DNA of 64,000 bases from Pythium myriotylum (Eukaryota; Oomycota; Peronosporomycetes; Pythiales; Pythiaceae), in the NCBI GenBank assembly GCA_023091665.1, contig JALJCQ010000011.1, positions 558,001 through 622,000 on the forward strand, in the 5' to 3' direction. Under the pieces are notes generated by a model that was not told the origin of the DNA, did not search any database, and saw only the letters and a list, made by a program, of their open reading frames with translations. How positions within the stretch are numbered: the stretch's first letter is position 1; every line of letters starts with the position of its first letter. Below, one piece after another: positions 33,924 through 45,947 of this stretch. Position numbers and translations under genes: made by a program.

Positions 33924-34375
33924 CGCGCGACAAGCAGTTGCTTGACTTTGTCGCGGACACGGTATTCAGGATGGAAGGGAAGTAAGAGTGCCGTGTGACC
34001 CCGTGTATCAAGATTATGTGAGTCATACTCACTCGCTCGATGCGTGGGGTATAATAACTGTCTCCGACGGTAGTTGATGGATTTTCGAGGCTCGCTCTTT
34101 CTGAGGGCTCAAGGTCGTCACCGCATACAAAGAAAACGTGGGAGCGTTTCTTACAACTTCTACGAATCACGATTAATGTTATTGTTGAGAACAAAATCTT
34201 GAAGGGTCGCCCTCGACTTCAAGTGTTGTAGTCAACACTATTTCGGCTGACAATGCAGCGGGTGATGACCCACATGGGACGTGCGCCGTCAGCAACGGCG
34301 AGATGCCGCCGTTGGGGTCTTTCTCCGTTCCATTCTCGACTTTTTGTCGTGGGCGCGCCGTAGTCGCCGGACGAG

Positions 34376-34975
34376 ATGATTAGCCAGCAGTCGGTCGATG
34401 CCATGTGCCGAGTCTGGAAGGACGGGGTTCACACTGCCACGCACATGTTGCTCAATCTAGGGCGCCTTTACAAGATCCGAGTGTCTGTGCCAGATCAAGC
34501 GAGCCCGTTGACCGAGATCTCCCAACTCGGCTTCGACCTGCTCCCGCTCTTCGGATCGCATGTATTCTCCGTCAAAGAAGTCAGGCCGTTTGGCCACACG
34601 AGTGTTCGCGTACGTTTTTTACCCGTAGAGCGGGATACACCAGTCATAAGACAGGAGCCACTAGATGGGATCCACAAAGAAGACGTGCTCGCGGGCATCG
34701 ATGGGGGTGATCTGCTGCTAACCCCAATACCTGACCGTCGCCAGCTGCGCAGCAAGATTCTCAGTGCGTGCGCTACAGTGCGTTTACGCGGAGCAGAGGC
34801 CATGGTTCTCACCTTTGTGCGCCTGGACTCGCCAAAGGAGGAAAGCATCACTGATATACGAGTGTTCAACGACGCCATCGAGAGCCTCGACACCGTTCTC
34901 AGTCTCGCCAAGGTGCACTACGATGAACTGCTCAGACTCAACCGAACGACCGAACGATTGTCACAAGACAACTAA
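34376..34975 (+). CDS. Array ORF copy 33 (silent Leu28 variant)
   Basis: Leu28 codon CTC to CTA at 34459, silent in sense. On the other strand it creates a TAG inside the 102-aa antisense frame, the only copy where that frame is broken. Spacer allele G. Confidence 0.55.
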   Translation: MISQQSVDAMCRVWKDGVHTATHMLLNLGRLYKIRVSVPDQASPLTEISQLGFDLLPLFGSHVFSVKEVRPFGHTSVRVRFLPVERDTPVIRQEPLDGIHKEDVLAGIDGGDLLLTPIPDRRQLRSKILSACATVRLRGAEAMVLTFVRLDSPKEESITDIRVFNDAIESLDTVLSLAKVHYDELLRLNRTTERLSQDN

Positions 34976-35427
34976 CGCGCGACAAGCAGTTGCTTGACTT
35001 TGTCGCGGACACGGTATTCAGGATGGAAGGGAAGTAAGAGTGCCGTGTGACCCCGTGTATCAAGATTATGTGAGTCATACTCACTCGCTCGATGCGTGGG
35101 GTATAATAACTGTCTCCGACGGTAGTTGATGGATTTTCGAGGCTCGCTCTTTCTGAGGGCTCAAGGTCGTCACCGCATACAAAGAAAACGTGGGAGCGTT
35201 TCTTACAACTTCTACGAATCACGATTAATGTTATTGTTGAGAACAAAATCTTGAAGGGTCGCCCTCGACTTCAAGTGTTGTAGTCAACACTATTTCGGCT
35301 GACAATGCAGCGGGTGATGACCCACATGGGACGTGCGCCGTCAGCAACGGCGAGATGCCGCCGTTGGGGTCTTTCTCCGTTCCATTCTCGACTTTTTGTC
35401 GTGGGCGCGCCGTAGTCGCCGGACGAG

Positions 35428-36027
35428 ATGATTAGCCAGCAGTCGGTCGATGCCATGTGCCGAGTCTGGAAGGACGGGGTTCACACTGCCACGCACATGT
35501 TGCTCAATCTCGGGCGCCTTTACAAGATCCGAGTGTCTGTGCCAGATCAAGCGAGCCCGTTGACCGAGATCTCCCAACTCGGCTTCGACCTGCTCCCGCT
35601 CTTCGGATCGCATGTATTCTCCGTCAAAGAAGTCAGGCCGTTTGGCCACACGAGTGTTCGCGTACGTTTTTTACCCGTAGAGCGGGATACACCAGTCATA
35701 AGACAGGAGCCACTAGATGGGATCCACAAAGAAGACGTGCTCGCGGGCATCGATGGGGGTGATCTGCTGCTAACCCCAATACCTGACCGTCGCCAGCTGC
35801 GCAGCAAGATTCTCAGTGCGTGCGCTACAGTGCGTTTACGCGGAGCAGAGGCCATGGTTCTCACCTTTGTGCGCCTGGACTCGCCAAAGGAGGAAAGCAT
35901 CACTGATATACGAGTGTTCAACGACGCCATCGAGAGCCTCGACACCGTTCTCAGTCTCGCCAAGGTGCACTACGATGAACTGCTCAGACTCAACCGAACG
36001 ACCGAACGATTGTCACAAGACAACTAA
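35428..36027 (+). CDS. Array ORF copy 34
   Basis: Protein identical to copy 1; spacer allele G. Confidence 0.52.
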   Translation: MISQQSVDAMCRVWKDGVHTATHMLLNLGRLYKIRVSVPDQASPLTEISQLGFDLLPLFGSHVFSVKEVRPFGHTSVRVRFLPVERDTPVIRQEPLDGIHKEDVLAGIDGGDLLLTPIPDRRQLRSKILSACATVRLRGAEAMVLTFVRLDSPKEESITDIRVFNDAIESLDTVLSLAKVHYDELLRLNRTTERLSQDN

Positions 36028-36479
36028 CGCGCGACAAGCAGTTGCTTGACTTTGTCGCGGACACGGTATTCAGGATGGAAGGGAAGTAAGAGTGCCGTGT
36101 GACCCCGTGTATCAAGATTATGTGAGTCATACTCACTCGCTCGATGCGTGGGGTATAATAACTGTCTCCGACGGTAGTTGATGGATTTTCGAGGCTCGCT
36201 CTTTCTGAGGGCTCAAGGTCGTCACCGCATACAAAGAAAACGTGGGAGCGTTTCTTACAACTTCTACGAATCACGATTAATGTTATTGTTGAGAACAAAA
36301 TCTTGAAGGGTCGCCCTCGACTTCAAGTGTTGTAGTCAACACTATTTCGGCTGACAATGCAGCGGGTGATGACCCACATGGGACGTGCGCCGTCAGCAAC
36401 GGCGAGATGCCGCCGTTGGGGTCTTTCTCCGTTCCATTCTCGACTTTTTGTCGTGGGCGCGCCGTAGTCGCCGGACGAG

Positions 36480-37079
36480 ATGATTAGCCAGCAGTCGGTC
36501 GATGCCATGTGCCGAGTCTGGAAGGACGGGGTTCACACTGCCACGCACATGTTGCTCAATCTCGGGCGCCTTTACAAGATCCGAGTGTCTGTGCCAGATC
36601 AAGCGAGCCCGTTGACCGAGATCTCCCAACTCGGCTTCGACCTGCTCCCGCTCTTCGGATCGCATGTATTCTCCGTCAAAGAAGTCAGGCCGTTTGGCCA
36701 CACGAGTGTTCGCGTACGTTTTTTACCCGTAGAGCGGGATACACCAGTCATAAGACAGGAGCCACTAGATGGGATCCACAAAGAAGACGTGCTCGCGGGC
36801 ATCGATGGGGGTGATCTGCTGCTAACCCCAATACCTGACCGTCGCCAGCTGCGCAGCAAGATTCTCAGTGCGTGCGCTACAGTGCGTTTACGCGGAGCAG
36901 AGGCCATGGTTCTCACCTTTGTGCGCCTGGACTCGCCAAAGGAGGAAAGCATCACTGATATACGAGTGTTCAACGACGCCATCGAGAGCCTCGACACCGT
37001 TCTCAGTCTCGCCAAGGTGCACTACGATGAACTGCTCAGACTCAACCGAACGACCGAACGATTGTCACAAGACAACTAA
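36480..37079 (+). CDS. Array ORF copy 35
   Basis: Protein identical to copy 1; spacer allele G. Confidence 0.52.
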   Translation: MISQQSVDAMCRVWKDGVHTATHMLLNLGRLYKIRVSVPDQASPLTEISQLGFDLLPLFGSHVFSVKEVRPFGHTSVRVRFLPVERDTPVIRQEPLDGIHKEDVLAGIDGGDLLLTPIPDRRQLRSKILSACATVRLRGAEAMVLTFVRLDSPKEESITDIRVFNDAIESLDTVLSLAKVHYDELLRLNRTTERLSQDN

Positions 37080-37531
37080 CGCGCGACAAGCAGTTGCTTG
37101 ACTTTGTCGCGGACACGGTATTCAGGATGGAAGGGAAGTAAGAGTGCCGTGTGACCCCGTGTATCAAGATTATGTGAGTCATACTCACTCGCTCGATGCG
37201 TGGGGTATAATAACTGTCTCCGACGGTAGTTGATGGATTTTCGAGGCTCGCTCTTTCTGAGGGCTCAAGGTCGTCACCGCATACAAAGAAAACGTGGGAG
37301 CGTTTCTTACAACTTCTACGAATCACGATTAATGTTATTGTTGAGAACAAAATCTTGAAGGGTCGCCCTCGACTTCAAGTGTTGTAGTCAACACTATTTC
37401 GGCTGACAATGCAGCGGGTGATGACCCACATGGGACGTGCGCCGTCAGCAACGGCGAGATGCCGCCGTTGGGGTCTTTCTCCGTTCCATTCTCGACTTTT
37501 TGTCGTGGGCGCGCCGTAGTCGCCGGACGAG

Positions 37532-38131
37532 ATGATTAGCCAGCAGTCGGTCGATGCCATGTGCCGAGTCTGGAAGGACGGGGTTCACACTGCCACGCAC
37601 ATGTTGCTCAATCTCGGGCGCCTTTACAAGATCCGAGTGTCTGTGCCAGATCAAGCGAGCCCGTTGACCGAGATCTCCCAACTCGGCTTCGACCTGCTCC
37701 CGCTCTTCGGATCGCATGTATTCTCCGTCAAAGAAGTCAGGCCGTTTGGCCACACGAGTGTTCGCGTACGTTTTTTACCCGTAGAGCGGGATACACCAGT
37801 CATAAGACAGGAGCCACTAGATGGGATCCACAAAGAAGACGTGCTCGCGGGCATCGATGGGGGTGATCTGCTGCTAACCCCAATACCTGACCGTCGCCAG
37901 CTGCGCAGCAAGATTCTCAGTGCGTGCGCTACAGTGCGTTTACGCGGAGCAGAGGCCATGGTTCTCACCTTTGTGCGCCTGGACTCGCCAAAGGAGGAAA
38001 GCATCACTGATATACGAGTGTTCAACGACGCCATCGAGAGCCTCGACACCGTTCTCAGTCTCGCCAAGGTGCACTACGATGAACTGCTCAGACTCAACCG
38101 AACGACCGAACGATTGTCACAAGACAACTAA
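37532..38131 (+). CDS. Array ORF copy 36
   Basis: Protein identical to copy 1; its spacer carries the G-to-A variant at 38331 (phase 459), the leftmost occurrence. Confidence 0.52.
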   Translation: MISQQSVDAMCRVWKDGVHTATHMLLNLGRLYKIRVSVPDQASPLTEISQLGFDLLPLFGSHVFSVKEVRPFGHTSVRVRFLPVERDTPVIRQEPLDGIHKEDVLAGIDGGDLLLTPIPDRRQLRSKILSACATVRLRGAEAMVLTFVRLDSPKEESITDIRVFNDAIESLDTVLSLAKVHYDELLRLNRTTERLSQDN

Positions 38132-38583
38132 CGCGCGACAAGCAGTTGCTTGACTTTGTCGCGGACACGGTATTCAGGATGGAAGGGAAGTAAGAGTGCC
38201 GTGTGACCCCGTGTATCAAGATTATGTGAGTCATACTCACTCGCTCGATGCGTGGGGTATAATAACTGTCTCCGACGGTAGTTGATGGATTTTCGAGGCT
38301 CGCTCTTTCTGAGGGCTCAAGGTCGTCACCACATACAAAGAAAACGTGGGAGCGTTTCTTACAACTTCTACGAATCACGATTAATGTTATTGTTGAGAAC
38401 AAAATCTTGAAGGGTCGCCCTCGACTTCAAGTGTTGTAGTCAACACTATTTCGGCTGACAATGCAGCGGGTGATGACCCACATGGGACGTGCGCCGTCAG
38501 CAACGGCGAGATGCCGCCGTTGGGGTCTTTCTCCGTTCCATTCTCGACTTTTTGTCGTGGGCGCGCCGTAGTCGCCGGACGAG

Positions 38584-39183
38584 ATGATTAGCCAGCAGTC
38601 GGTCGATGCCATGTGCCGAGTCTGGAAGGACGGGGTTCACACTGCCACGCACATGTTGCTCAATCTCGGGCGCCTTTACAAGATCCGAGTGTCTGTGCCA
38701 GATCAAGCGAGCCCGTTGACCGAGATCTCCCAACTCGGCTTCGACCTGCTCCCGCTCTTCGGATCGCATGTATTCTCCGTCAAAGAAGTCAGGCCGTTTG
38801 GCCACACGAGTGTTCGCGTACGTTTTTTACCCGTAGAGCGGGATACACCAGTCATAAGACAGGAGCCACTAGATGGGATCCACAAAGAAGACGTGCTCGC
38901 GGGCATCGATGGGGGTGATCTGCTGCTAACCCCAATACCTGACCGTCGCCAGCTGCGCAGCAAGATTCTCAGTGCGTGCGCTACAGTGCGTTTACGCGGA
39001 GCAGAGGCCATGGTTCTCACCTTTGTGCGCCTGGACTCGCCAAAGGAGGAAAGCATCACTGATATACGAGTGTTCAACGACGCCATCGAGAGCCTCGACA
39101 CCGTTCTCAGTCTCGCCAAGGTGCACTACGATGAACTGCTCAGACTCAACCGAACGACCGAACGATTGTCACAAGACAACTAA
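38584..39183 (+). CDS. Array ORF copy 37
   Basis: Protein identical to copy 1; its spacer lacks the phase-459 variant but has a private G-to-A at 39215 (phase 291). Confidence 0.52.
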   Translation: MISQQSVDAMCRVWKDGVHTATHMLLNLGRLYKIRVSVPDQASPLTEISQLGFDLLPLFGSHVFSVKEVRPFGHTSVRVRFLPVERDTPVIRQEPLDGIHKEDVLAGIDGGDLLLTPIPDRRQLRSKILSACATVRLRGAEAMVLTFVRLDSPKEESITDIRVFNDAIESLDTVLSLAKVHYDELLRLNRTTERLSQDN

Positions 39184-39635
39184 CGCGCGACAAGCAGTTG
39201 CTTGACTTTGTCGCAGACACGGTATTCAGGATGGAAGGGAAGTAAGAGTGCCGTGTGACCCCGTGTATCAAGATTATGTGAGTCATACTCACTCGCTCGA
39301 TGCGTGGGGTATAATAACTGTCTCCGACGGTAGTTGATGGATTTTCGAGGCTCGCTCTTTCTGAGGGCTCAAGGTCGTCACCGCATACAAAGAAAACGTG
39401 GGAGCGTTTCTTACAACTTCTACGAATCACGATTAATGTTATTGTTGAGAACAAAATCTTGAAGGGTCGCCCTCGACTTCAAGTGTTGTAGTCAACACTA
39501 TTTCGGCTGACAATGCAGCGGGTGATGACCCACATGGGACGTGCGCCGTCAGCAACGGCGAGATGCCGCCGTTGGGGTCTTTCTCCGTTCCATTCTCGAC
39601 TTTTTGTCGTGGGCGCGCCGTAGTCGCCGGACGAG

Positions 39636-40235
39636 ATGATTAGCCAGCAGTCGGTCGATGCCATGTGCCGAGTCTGGAAGGACGGGGTTCACACTGCCAC
39701 GCACATGTTGCTCAATCTCGGGCGCCTTTACAAGATCCGAGTGTCTGTGCCAGATCAAGCGAGCCCGTTGACCGAGATCTCCCAACTCGGCTTCGACCTG
39801 CTCCCGCTCTTCGGATCGCATGTATTCTCCGTCAAAGAAGTCAGGCCGTTTGGCCACACGAGTGTTCGCGTACGTTTTTTACCCGTAGAGCGGGATACAC
39901 CAGTCATAAGACAGGAGCCACTAGATGGGATCCACAAAGAAGACGTGCTCGCGGGCATCGATGGGGGTGATCTGCTGCTAACCCCAATACCTGACCGTCG
40001 CCAGCTGCGCAGCAAGATTCTCAGTGCGTGCGCTACAGTGCGTTTACGCGGAGCAGAGGCCATGGTTCTCACCTTTGTGCGCCTGGACTCGCCAAAGGAG
40101 GAAAGCATCACTGATATACGAGTGTTCAACGACGCCATCGAGAGCCTCGACACCGTTCTCAGTCTCGCCAAGGTGCACTACGATGAACTGCTCAGACTCA
40201 ACCGAACGACCGAACGATTGTCACAAGACAACTAA
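39636..40235 (+). CDS. Array ORF copy 38
   Basis: Protein identical to copy 1; spacer has the phase-459 A variant (40435). Confidence 0.52.
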   Translation: MISQQSVDAMCRVWKDGVHTATHMLLNLGRLYKIRVSVPDQASPLTEISQLGFDLLPLFGSHVFSVKEVRPFGHTSVRVRFLPVERDTPVIRQEPLDGIHKEDVLAGIDGGDLLLTPIPDRRQLRSKILSACATVRLRGAEAMVLTFVRLDSPKEESITDIRVFNDAIESLDTVLSLAKVHYDELLRLNRTTERLSQDN

Positions 40236-40687
40236 CGCGCGACAAGCAGTTGCTTGACTTTGTCGCGGACACGGTATTCAGGATGGAAGGGAAGTAAGAG
40301 TGCCGTGTGACCCCGTGTATCAAGATTATGTGAGTCATACTCACTCGCTCGATGCGTGGGGTATAATAACTGTCTCCGACGGTAGTTGATGGATTTTCGA
40401 GGCTCGCTCTTTCTGAGGGCTCAAGGTCGTCACCACATACAAAGAAAACGTGGGAGCGTTTCTTACAACTTCTACGAATCACGATTAATGTTATTGTTGA
40501 GAACAAAATCTTGAAGGGTCGCCCTCGACTTCAAGTGTTGTAGTCAACACTATTTCGGCTGACAATGCAGCGGGTGATGACCCACATGGGACGTGCGCCG
40601 TCAGCAACGGCGAGATGCCGCCGTTGGGGTCTTTCTCCGTTCCATTCTCGACTTTTTGTCGTGGGCGCGCCGTAGTCGCCGGACGAG

Positions 40688-41287
40688 ATGATTAGCCAGC
40701 AGTCGGTCGATGCCATGTGCCGAGTCTGGAAGGACGGGGTTCACACTGCCACGCACATGTTGCTCAATCTCGGGCGCCTTTACAAGATCCGAGTGTCTGT
40801 GCCAGATCAAGCGAGCCCGTTGACCGAGATCTCCCAACTCGGCTTCGACCTGCTCCCGCTCTTCGGATCGCATGTATTCTCCGTCAAAGAAGTCAGGCCG
40901 TTTGGCCACACGAGTGTTCGCGTACGTTTTTTACCCGTAGAGCGGGATACACCAGTCATAAGACAGGAGCCACTAGATGGGATCCACAAAGAAGACGTGC
41001 TCGCGGGCATCGATGGGGGTGATCTGCTGCTAACCCCAATACCTGACCGTCGCCAGCTGCGCAGCAAGATTCTCAGTGCGTGCGCTACAGTGCGTTTACG
41101 CGGAGCAGAGGCCATGGTTCTCACCTTTGTGCGCCTGGACTCGCCAAAGGAGGAAAGCATCACTGATATACGAGTGTTCAACGACGCCATCGAGAGCCTC
41201 GACACCGTTCTCAGTCTCGCCAAGGTGCACTACGATGAACTGCTCAGACTCAACCGAACGACCGAACGATTGTCACAAGACAACTAA
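40688..41287 (+). CDS. Array ORF copy 39
   Basis: Protein identical to copy 1; spacer has the phase-459 A variant (41487). Confidence 0.52.
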   Translation: MISQQSVDAMCRVWKDGVHTATHMLLNLGRLYKIRVSVPDQASPLTEISQLGFDLLPLFGSHVFSVKEVRPFGHTSVRVRFLPVERDTPVIRQEPLDGIHKEDVLAGIDGGDLLLTPIPDRRQLRSKILSACATVRLRGAEAMVLTFVRLDSPKEESITDIRVFNDAIESLDTVLSLAKVHYDELLRLNRTTERLSQDN

Positions 41288-41739
41288 CGCGCGACAAGCA
41301 GTTGCTTGACTTTGTCGCGGACACGGTATTCAGGATGGAAGGGAAGTAAGAGTGCCGTGTGACCCCGTGTATCAAGATTATGTGAGTCATACTCACTCGC
41401 TCGATGCGTGGGGTATAATAACTGTCTCCGACGGTAGTTGATGGATTTTCGAGGCTCGCTCTTTCTGAGGGCTCAAGGTCGTCACCACATACAAAGAAAA
41501 CGTGGGAGCGTTTCTTACAACTTCTACGAATCACGATTAATGTTATTGTTGAGAACAAAATCTTGAAGGGTCGCCCTCGACTTCAAGTGTTGTAGTCAAC
41601 ACTATTTCGGCTGACAATGCAGCGGGTGATGACCCACATGGGACGTGCGCCGTCAGCAACGGCGAGATGCCGCCGTTGGGGTCTTTCTCCGTTCCATTCT
41701 CGACTTTTTGTCGTGGGCGCGCCGTAGTCGCCGGACGAG

Positions 41740-42339
41740 ATGATTAGCCAGCAGTCGGTCGATGCCATGTGCCGAGTCTGGAAGGACGGGGTTCACACTG
41801 CCACGCACATGTTGCTCAATCTCGGGCGCCTTTACAAGATCCGAGTGTCTGTGCCAGATCAAGCGAGCCCGTTGACCGAGATCTCCCAACTCGGCTTCGA
41901 CCTGCTCCCGCTCTTCGGATCGCATGTATTCTCCGTCAAAGAAGTCAGGCCGTTTGGCCACACGAGTGTTCGCGTACGTTTTTTACCCGTAGAGCGGGAT
42001 ACACCAGTCATAAGACAGGAGCCACTAGATGGGATCCACAAAGAAGACGTGCTCGCGGGCATCGATGGGGGTGATCTGCTGCTAACCCCAATACCTGACC
42101 GTCGCCAGCTGCGCAGCAAGATTCTCAGTGCGTGCGCTACAGTGCGTTTACGCGGAGCAGAGGCCATGGTTCTCACCTTTGTGCGCCTGGACTCGCCAAA
42201 GGAGGAAAGCATCACTGATATACGAGTGTTCAACGACGCCATCGAGAGCCTCGACACCGTTCTCAGTCTCGCCAAGGTGCACTACGATGAACTGCTCAGA
42301 CTCAACCGAACGACCGAACGATTGTCACAAGACAACTAA
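41740..42339 (+). CDS. Array ORF copy 40
   Basis: Protein identical to copy 1; spacer has the phase-459 A variant (42539). Confidence 0.52.
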   Translation: MISQQSVDAMCRVWKDGVHTATHMLLNLGRLYKIRVSVPDQASPLTEISQLGFDLLPLFGSHVFSVKEVRPFGHTSVRVRFLPVERDTPVIRQEPLDGIHKEDVLAGIDGGDLLLTPIPDRRQLRSKILSACATVRLRGAEAMVLTFVRLDSPKEESITDIRVFNDAIESLDTVLSLAKVHYDELLRLNRTTERLSQDN

Positions 42340-42791
42340 CGCGCGACAAGCAGTTGCTTGACTTTGTCGCGGACACGGTATTCAGGATGGAAGGGAAGTA
42401 AGAGTGCCGTGTGACCCCGTGTATCAAGATTATGTGAGTCATACTCACTCGCTCGATGCGTGGGGTATAATAACTGTCTCCGACGGTAGTTGATGGATTT
42501 TCGAGGCTCGCTCTTTCTGAGGGCTCAAGGTCGTCACCACATACAAAGAAAACGTGGGAGCGTTTCTTACAACTTCTACGAATCACGATTAATGTTATTG
42601 TTGAGAACAAAATCTTGAAGGGTCGCCCTCGACTTCAAGTGTTGTAGTCAACACTATTTCGGCTGACAATGCAGCGGGTGATGACCCACATGGGACGTGC
42701 GCCGTCAGCAACGGCGAGATGCCGCCGTTGGGGTCTTTCTCCGTTCCATTCTCGACTTTTTGTCGTGGGCGCGCCGTAGTCGCCGGACGAG

Positions 42792-43391
42792 ATGATTAGC
42801 CAGCAGTCGGTCGATGCCATGTGCCGAGTCTGGAAGGACGGGGTTCACACTGCCACGCACATGTTGCTCAATCTCGGGCGCCTTTACAAGATCCGAGTGT
42901 CTGTGCCAGATCAAGCGAGCCCGTTGACCGAGATCTCCCAACTCGGCTTCGACCTGCTCCCGCTCTTCGGATCGCATGTATTCTCCGTCAAAGAAGTCAG
43001 GCCGTTTGGCCACACGAGTGTTCGCGTACGTTTTTTACCCGTAGAGCGGGATACACCAGTCATAAGACAGGAGCCACTAGATGGGATCCACAAAGAAGAC
43101 GTGCTCGCGGGCATCGATGGGGGTGATCTGCTGCTAACCCCAATACCTGACCGTCGCCAGCTGCGCAGCAAGATTCTCAGTGCGTGCGCTACAGTGCGTT
43201 TACGCGGAGCAGAGGCCATGGTTCTCACCTTTGTGCGCCTGGACTCGCCAAAGGAGGAAAGCATCACTGATATACGAGTGTTCAACGACGCCATCGAGAG
43301 CCTCGACACCGTTCTCAGTCTCGCCAAGGTGCACTACGATGAACTGCTCAGACTCAACCGAACGACCGAACGATTGTCACAAGACAACTAA
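42792..43391 (+). CDS. Array ORF copy 41
   Basis: Protein identical to copy 1; spacer has the phase-459 A variant (43591). Confidence 0.52.
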   Translation: MISQQSVDAMCRVWKDGVHTATHMLLNLGRLYKIRVSVPDQASPLTEISQLGFDLLPLFGSHVFSVKEVRPFGHTSVRVRFLPVERDTPVIRQEPLDGIHKEDVLAGIDGGDLLLTPIPDRRQLRSKILSACATVRLRGAEAMVLTFVRLDSPKEESITDIRVFNDAIESLDTVLSLAKVHYDELLRLNRTTERLSQDN

Positions 43392-43843
43392 CGCGCGACA
43401 AGCAGTTGCTTGACTTTGTCGCGGACACGGTATTCAGGATGGAAGGGAAGTAAGAGTGCCGTGTGACCCCGTGTATCAAGATTATGTGAGTCATACTCAC
43501 TCGCTCGATGCGTGGGGTATAATAACTGTCTCCGACGGTAGTTGATGGATTTTCGAGGCTCGCTCTTTCTGAGGGCTCAAGGTCGTCACCACATACAAAG
43601 AAAACGTGGGAGCGTTTCTTACAACTTCTACGAATCACGATTAATGTTATTGTTGAGAACAAAATCTTGAAGGGTCGCCCTCGACTTCAAGTGTTGTAGT
43701 CAACACTATTTCGGCTGACAATGCAGCGGGTGATGACCCACATGGGACGTGCGCCGTCAGCAACGGCGAGATGCCGCCGTTGGGGTCTTTCTCCGTTCCA
43801 TTCTCGACTTTTTGTCGTGGGCGCGCCGTAGTCGCCGGACGAG

Positions 43844-44443
43844 ATGATTAGCCAGCAGTCGGTCGATGCCATGTGCCGAGTCTGGAAGGACGGGGTTCAC
43901 ACTGCCACGCACATGTTGCTCAATCTCGGGCGCCTTTACAAGATCCGAGTGTCTGTGCCAGATCAAGCGAGCCCGTTGACCGAGATCTCCCAACTCGGCT
44001 TCGACCTGCTCCCGCTCTTCGGATCGCATGTATTCTCCGTCAAAGAAGTCAGGCCGTTTGGCCACACGAGTGTTCGCGTACGTTTTTTACCCGTAGAGCG
44101 GGATACACCAGTCATAAGACAGGAGCCACTAGATGGGATCCACAAAGAAGACGTGCTCGCGGGCATCGATGGGGGTGATCTGCTGCTAACCCCAATACCT
44201 GACCGTCGCCAGCTGCGCAGCAAGATTCTCAGTGCGTGCGCTACAGTGCGTTTACGCGGAGCAGAGGCCATGGTTCTCACCTTTGTGCGCCTGGACTCGC
44301 CAAAGGAGGAAAGCATCACTGATATACGAGTGTTCAACGACGCCATCGAGAGCCTCGACACCGTTCTCAGTCTCGCCAAGGTGCACTACGATGAACTGCT
44401 CAGACTCAACCGAACGACCGAACGATTGTCACAAGACAACTAA
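43844..44443 (+). CDS. Array ORF copy 42
   Basis: Protein identical to copy 1; spacer reverts to the common G at phase 459. Confidence 0.52.
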   Translation: MISQQSVDAMCRVWKDGVHTATHMLLNLGRLYKIRVSVPDQASPLTEISQLGFDLLPLFGSHVFSVKEVRPFGHTSVRVRFLPVERDTPVIRQEPLDGIHKEDVLAGIDGGDLLLTPIPDRRQLRSKILSACATVRLRGAEAMVLTFVRLDSPKEESITDIRVFNDAIESLDTVLSLAKVHYDELLRLNRTTERLSQDN

Positions 44444-44895
44444 CGCGCGACAAGCAGTTGCTTGACTTTGTCGCGGACACGGTATTCAGGATGGAAGGGA
44501 AGTAAGAGTGCCGTGTGACCCCGTGTATCAAGATTATGTGAGTCATACTCACTCGCTCGATGCGTGGGGTATAATAACTGTCTCCGACGGTAGTTGATGG
44601 ATTTTCGAGGCTCGCTCTTTCTGAGGGCTCAAGGTCGTCACCGCATACAAAGAAAACGTGGGAGCGTTTCTTACAACTTCTACGAATCACGATTAATGTT
44701 ATTGTTGAGAACAAAATCTTGAAGGGTCGCCCTCGACTTCAAGTGTTGTAGTCAACACTATTTCGGCTGACAATGCAGCGGGTGATGACCCACATGGGAC
44801 GTGCGCCGTCAGCAACGGCGAGATGCCGCCGTTGGGGTCTTTCTCCGTTCCATTCTCGACTTTTTGTCGTGGGCGCGCCGTAGTCGCCGGACGAG

Positions 44896-45495
44896 ATGAT
44901 TAGCCAGCAGTCGGTCGATGCCATGTGCCGAGTCTGGAAGGACGGGGTTCACACTGCCACGCACATGTTGCTCAATCTCGGGCGCCTTTACAAGATCCGA
45001 GTGTCTGTGCCAGATCAAGCGAGCCCGTTGACCGAGATCTCCCAACTCGGCTTCGACCTGCTCCCGCTCTTCGGATCGCATGTATTCTCCGTCAAAGAAG
45101 TCAGGCCGTTTGGCCACACGAGTGTTCGCGTACGTTTTTTACCCGTAGAGCGGGATACACCAGTCATAAGACAGGAGCCACTAGATGGGATCCACAAAGA
45201 AGACGTGCTCGCGGGCATCGATGGGGGTGATCTGCTGCTAACCCCAATACCTGACCGTCGCCAGCTGCGCAGCAAGATTCTCAGTGCGTGCGCTACAGTG
45301 CGTTTACGCGGAGCAGAGGCCATGGTTCTCACCTTTGTGCGCCTGGACTCGCCAAAGGAGGAAAGCATCACTGATATACGAGTGTTCAACGACGCCATCG
45401 AGAGCCTCGACACCGTTCTCAGTCTCGCCAAGGTGCACTACGATGAACTGCTCAGACTCAACCGAACGACCGAACGATTGTCACAAGACAACTAA
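44896..45495 (+). CDS. Array ORF copy 43
   Basis: Protein identical to copy 1; spacer has the phase-459 A variant (45695). Confidence 0.52.
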   Translation: MISQQSVDAMCRVWKDGVHTATHMLLNLGRLYKIRVSVPDQASPLTEISQLGFDLLPLFGSHVFSVKEVRPFGHTSVRVRFLPVERDTPVIRQEPLDGIHKEDVLAGIDGGDLLLTPIPDRRQLRSKILSACATVRLRGAEAMVLTFVRLDSPKEESITDIRVFNDAIESLDTVLSLAKVHYDELLRLNRTTERLSQDN

Positions 45496-45947
45496 CGCGC
45501 GACAAGCAGTTGCTTGACTTTGTCGCGGACACGGTATTCAGGATGGAAGGGAAGTAAGAGTGCCGTGTGACCCCGTGTATCAAGATTATGTGAGTCATAC
45601 TCACTCGCTCGATGCGTGGGGTATAATAACTGTCTCCGACGGTAGTTGATGGATTTTCGAGGCTCGCTCTTTCTGAGGGCTCAAGGTCGTCACCACATAC
45701 AAAGAAAACGTGGGAGCGTTTCTTACAACTTCTACGAATCACGATTAATGTTATTGTTGAGAACAAAATCTTGAAGGGTCGCCCTCGACTTCAAGTGTTG
45801 TAGTCAACACTATTTCGGCTGACAATGCAGCGGGTGATGACCCACATGGGACGTGCGCCGTCAGCAACGGCGAGATGCCGCCGTTGGGGTCTTTCTCCGT
45901 TCCATTCTCGACTTTTTGTCGTGGGCGCGCCGTAGTCGCCGGACGAG

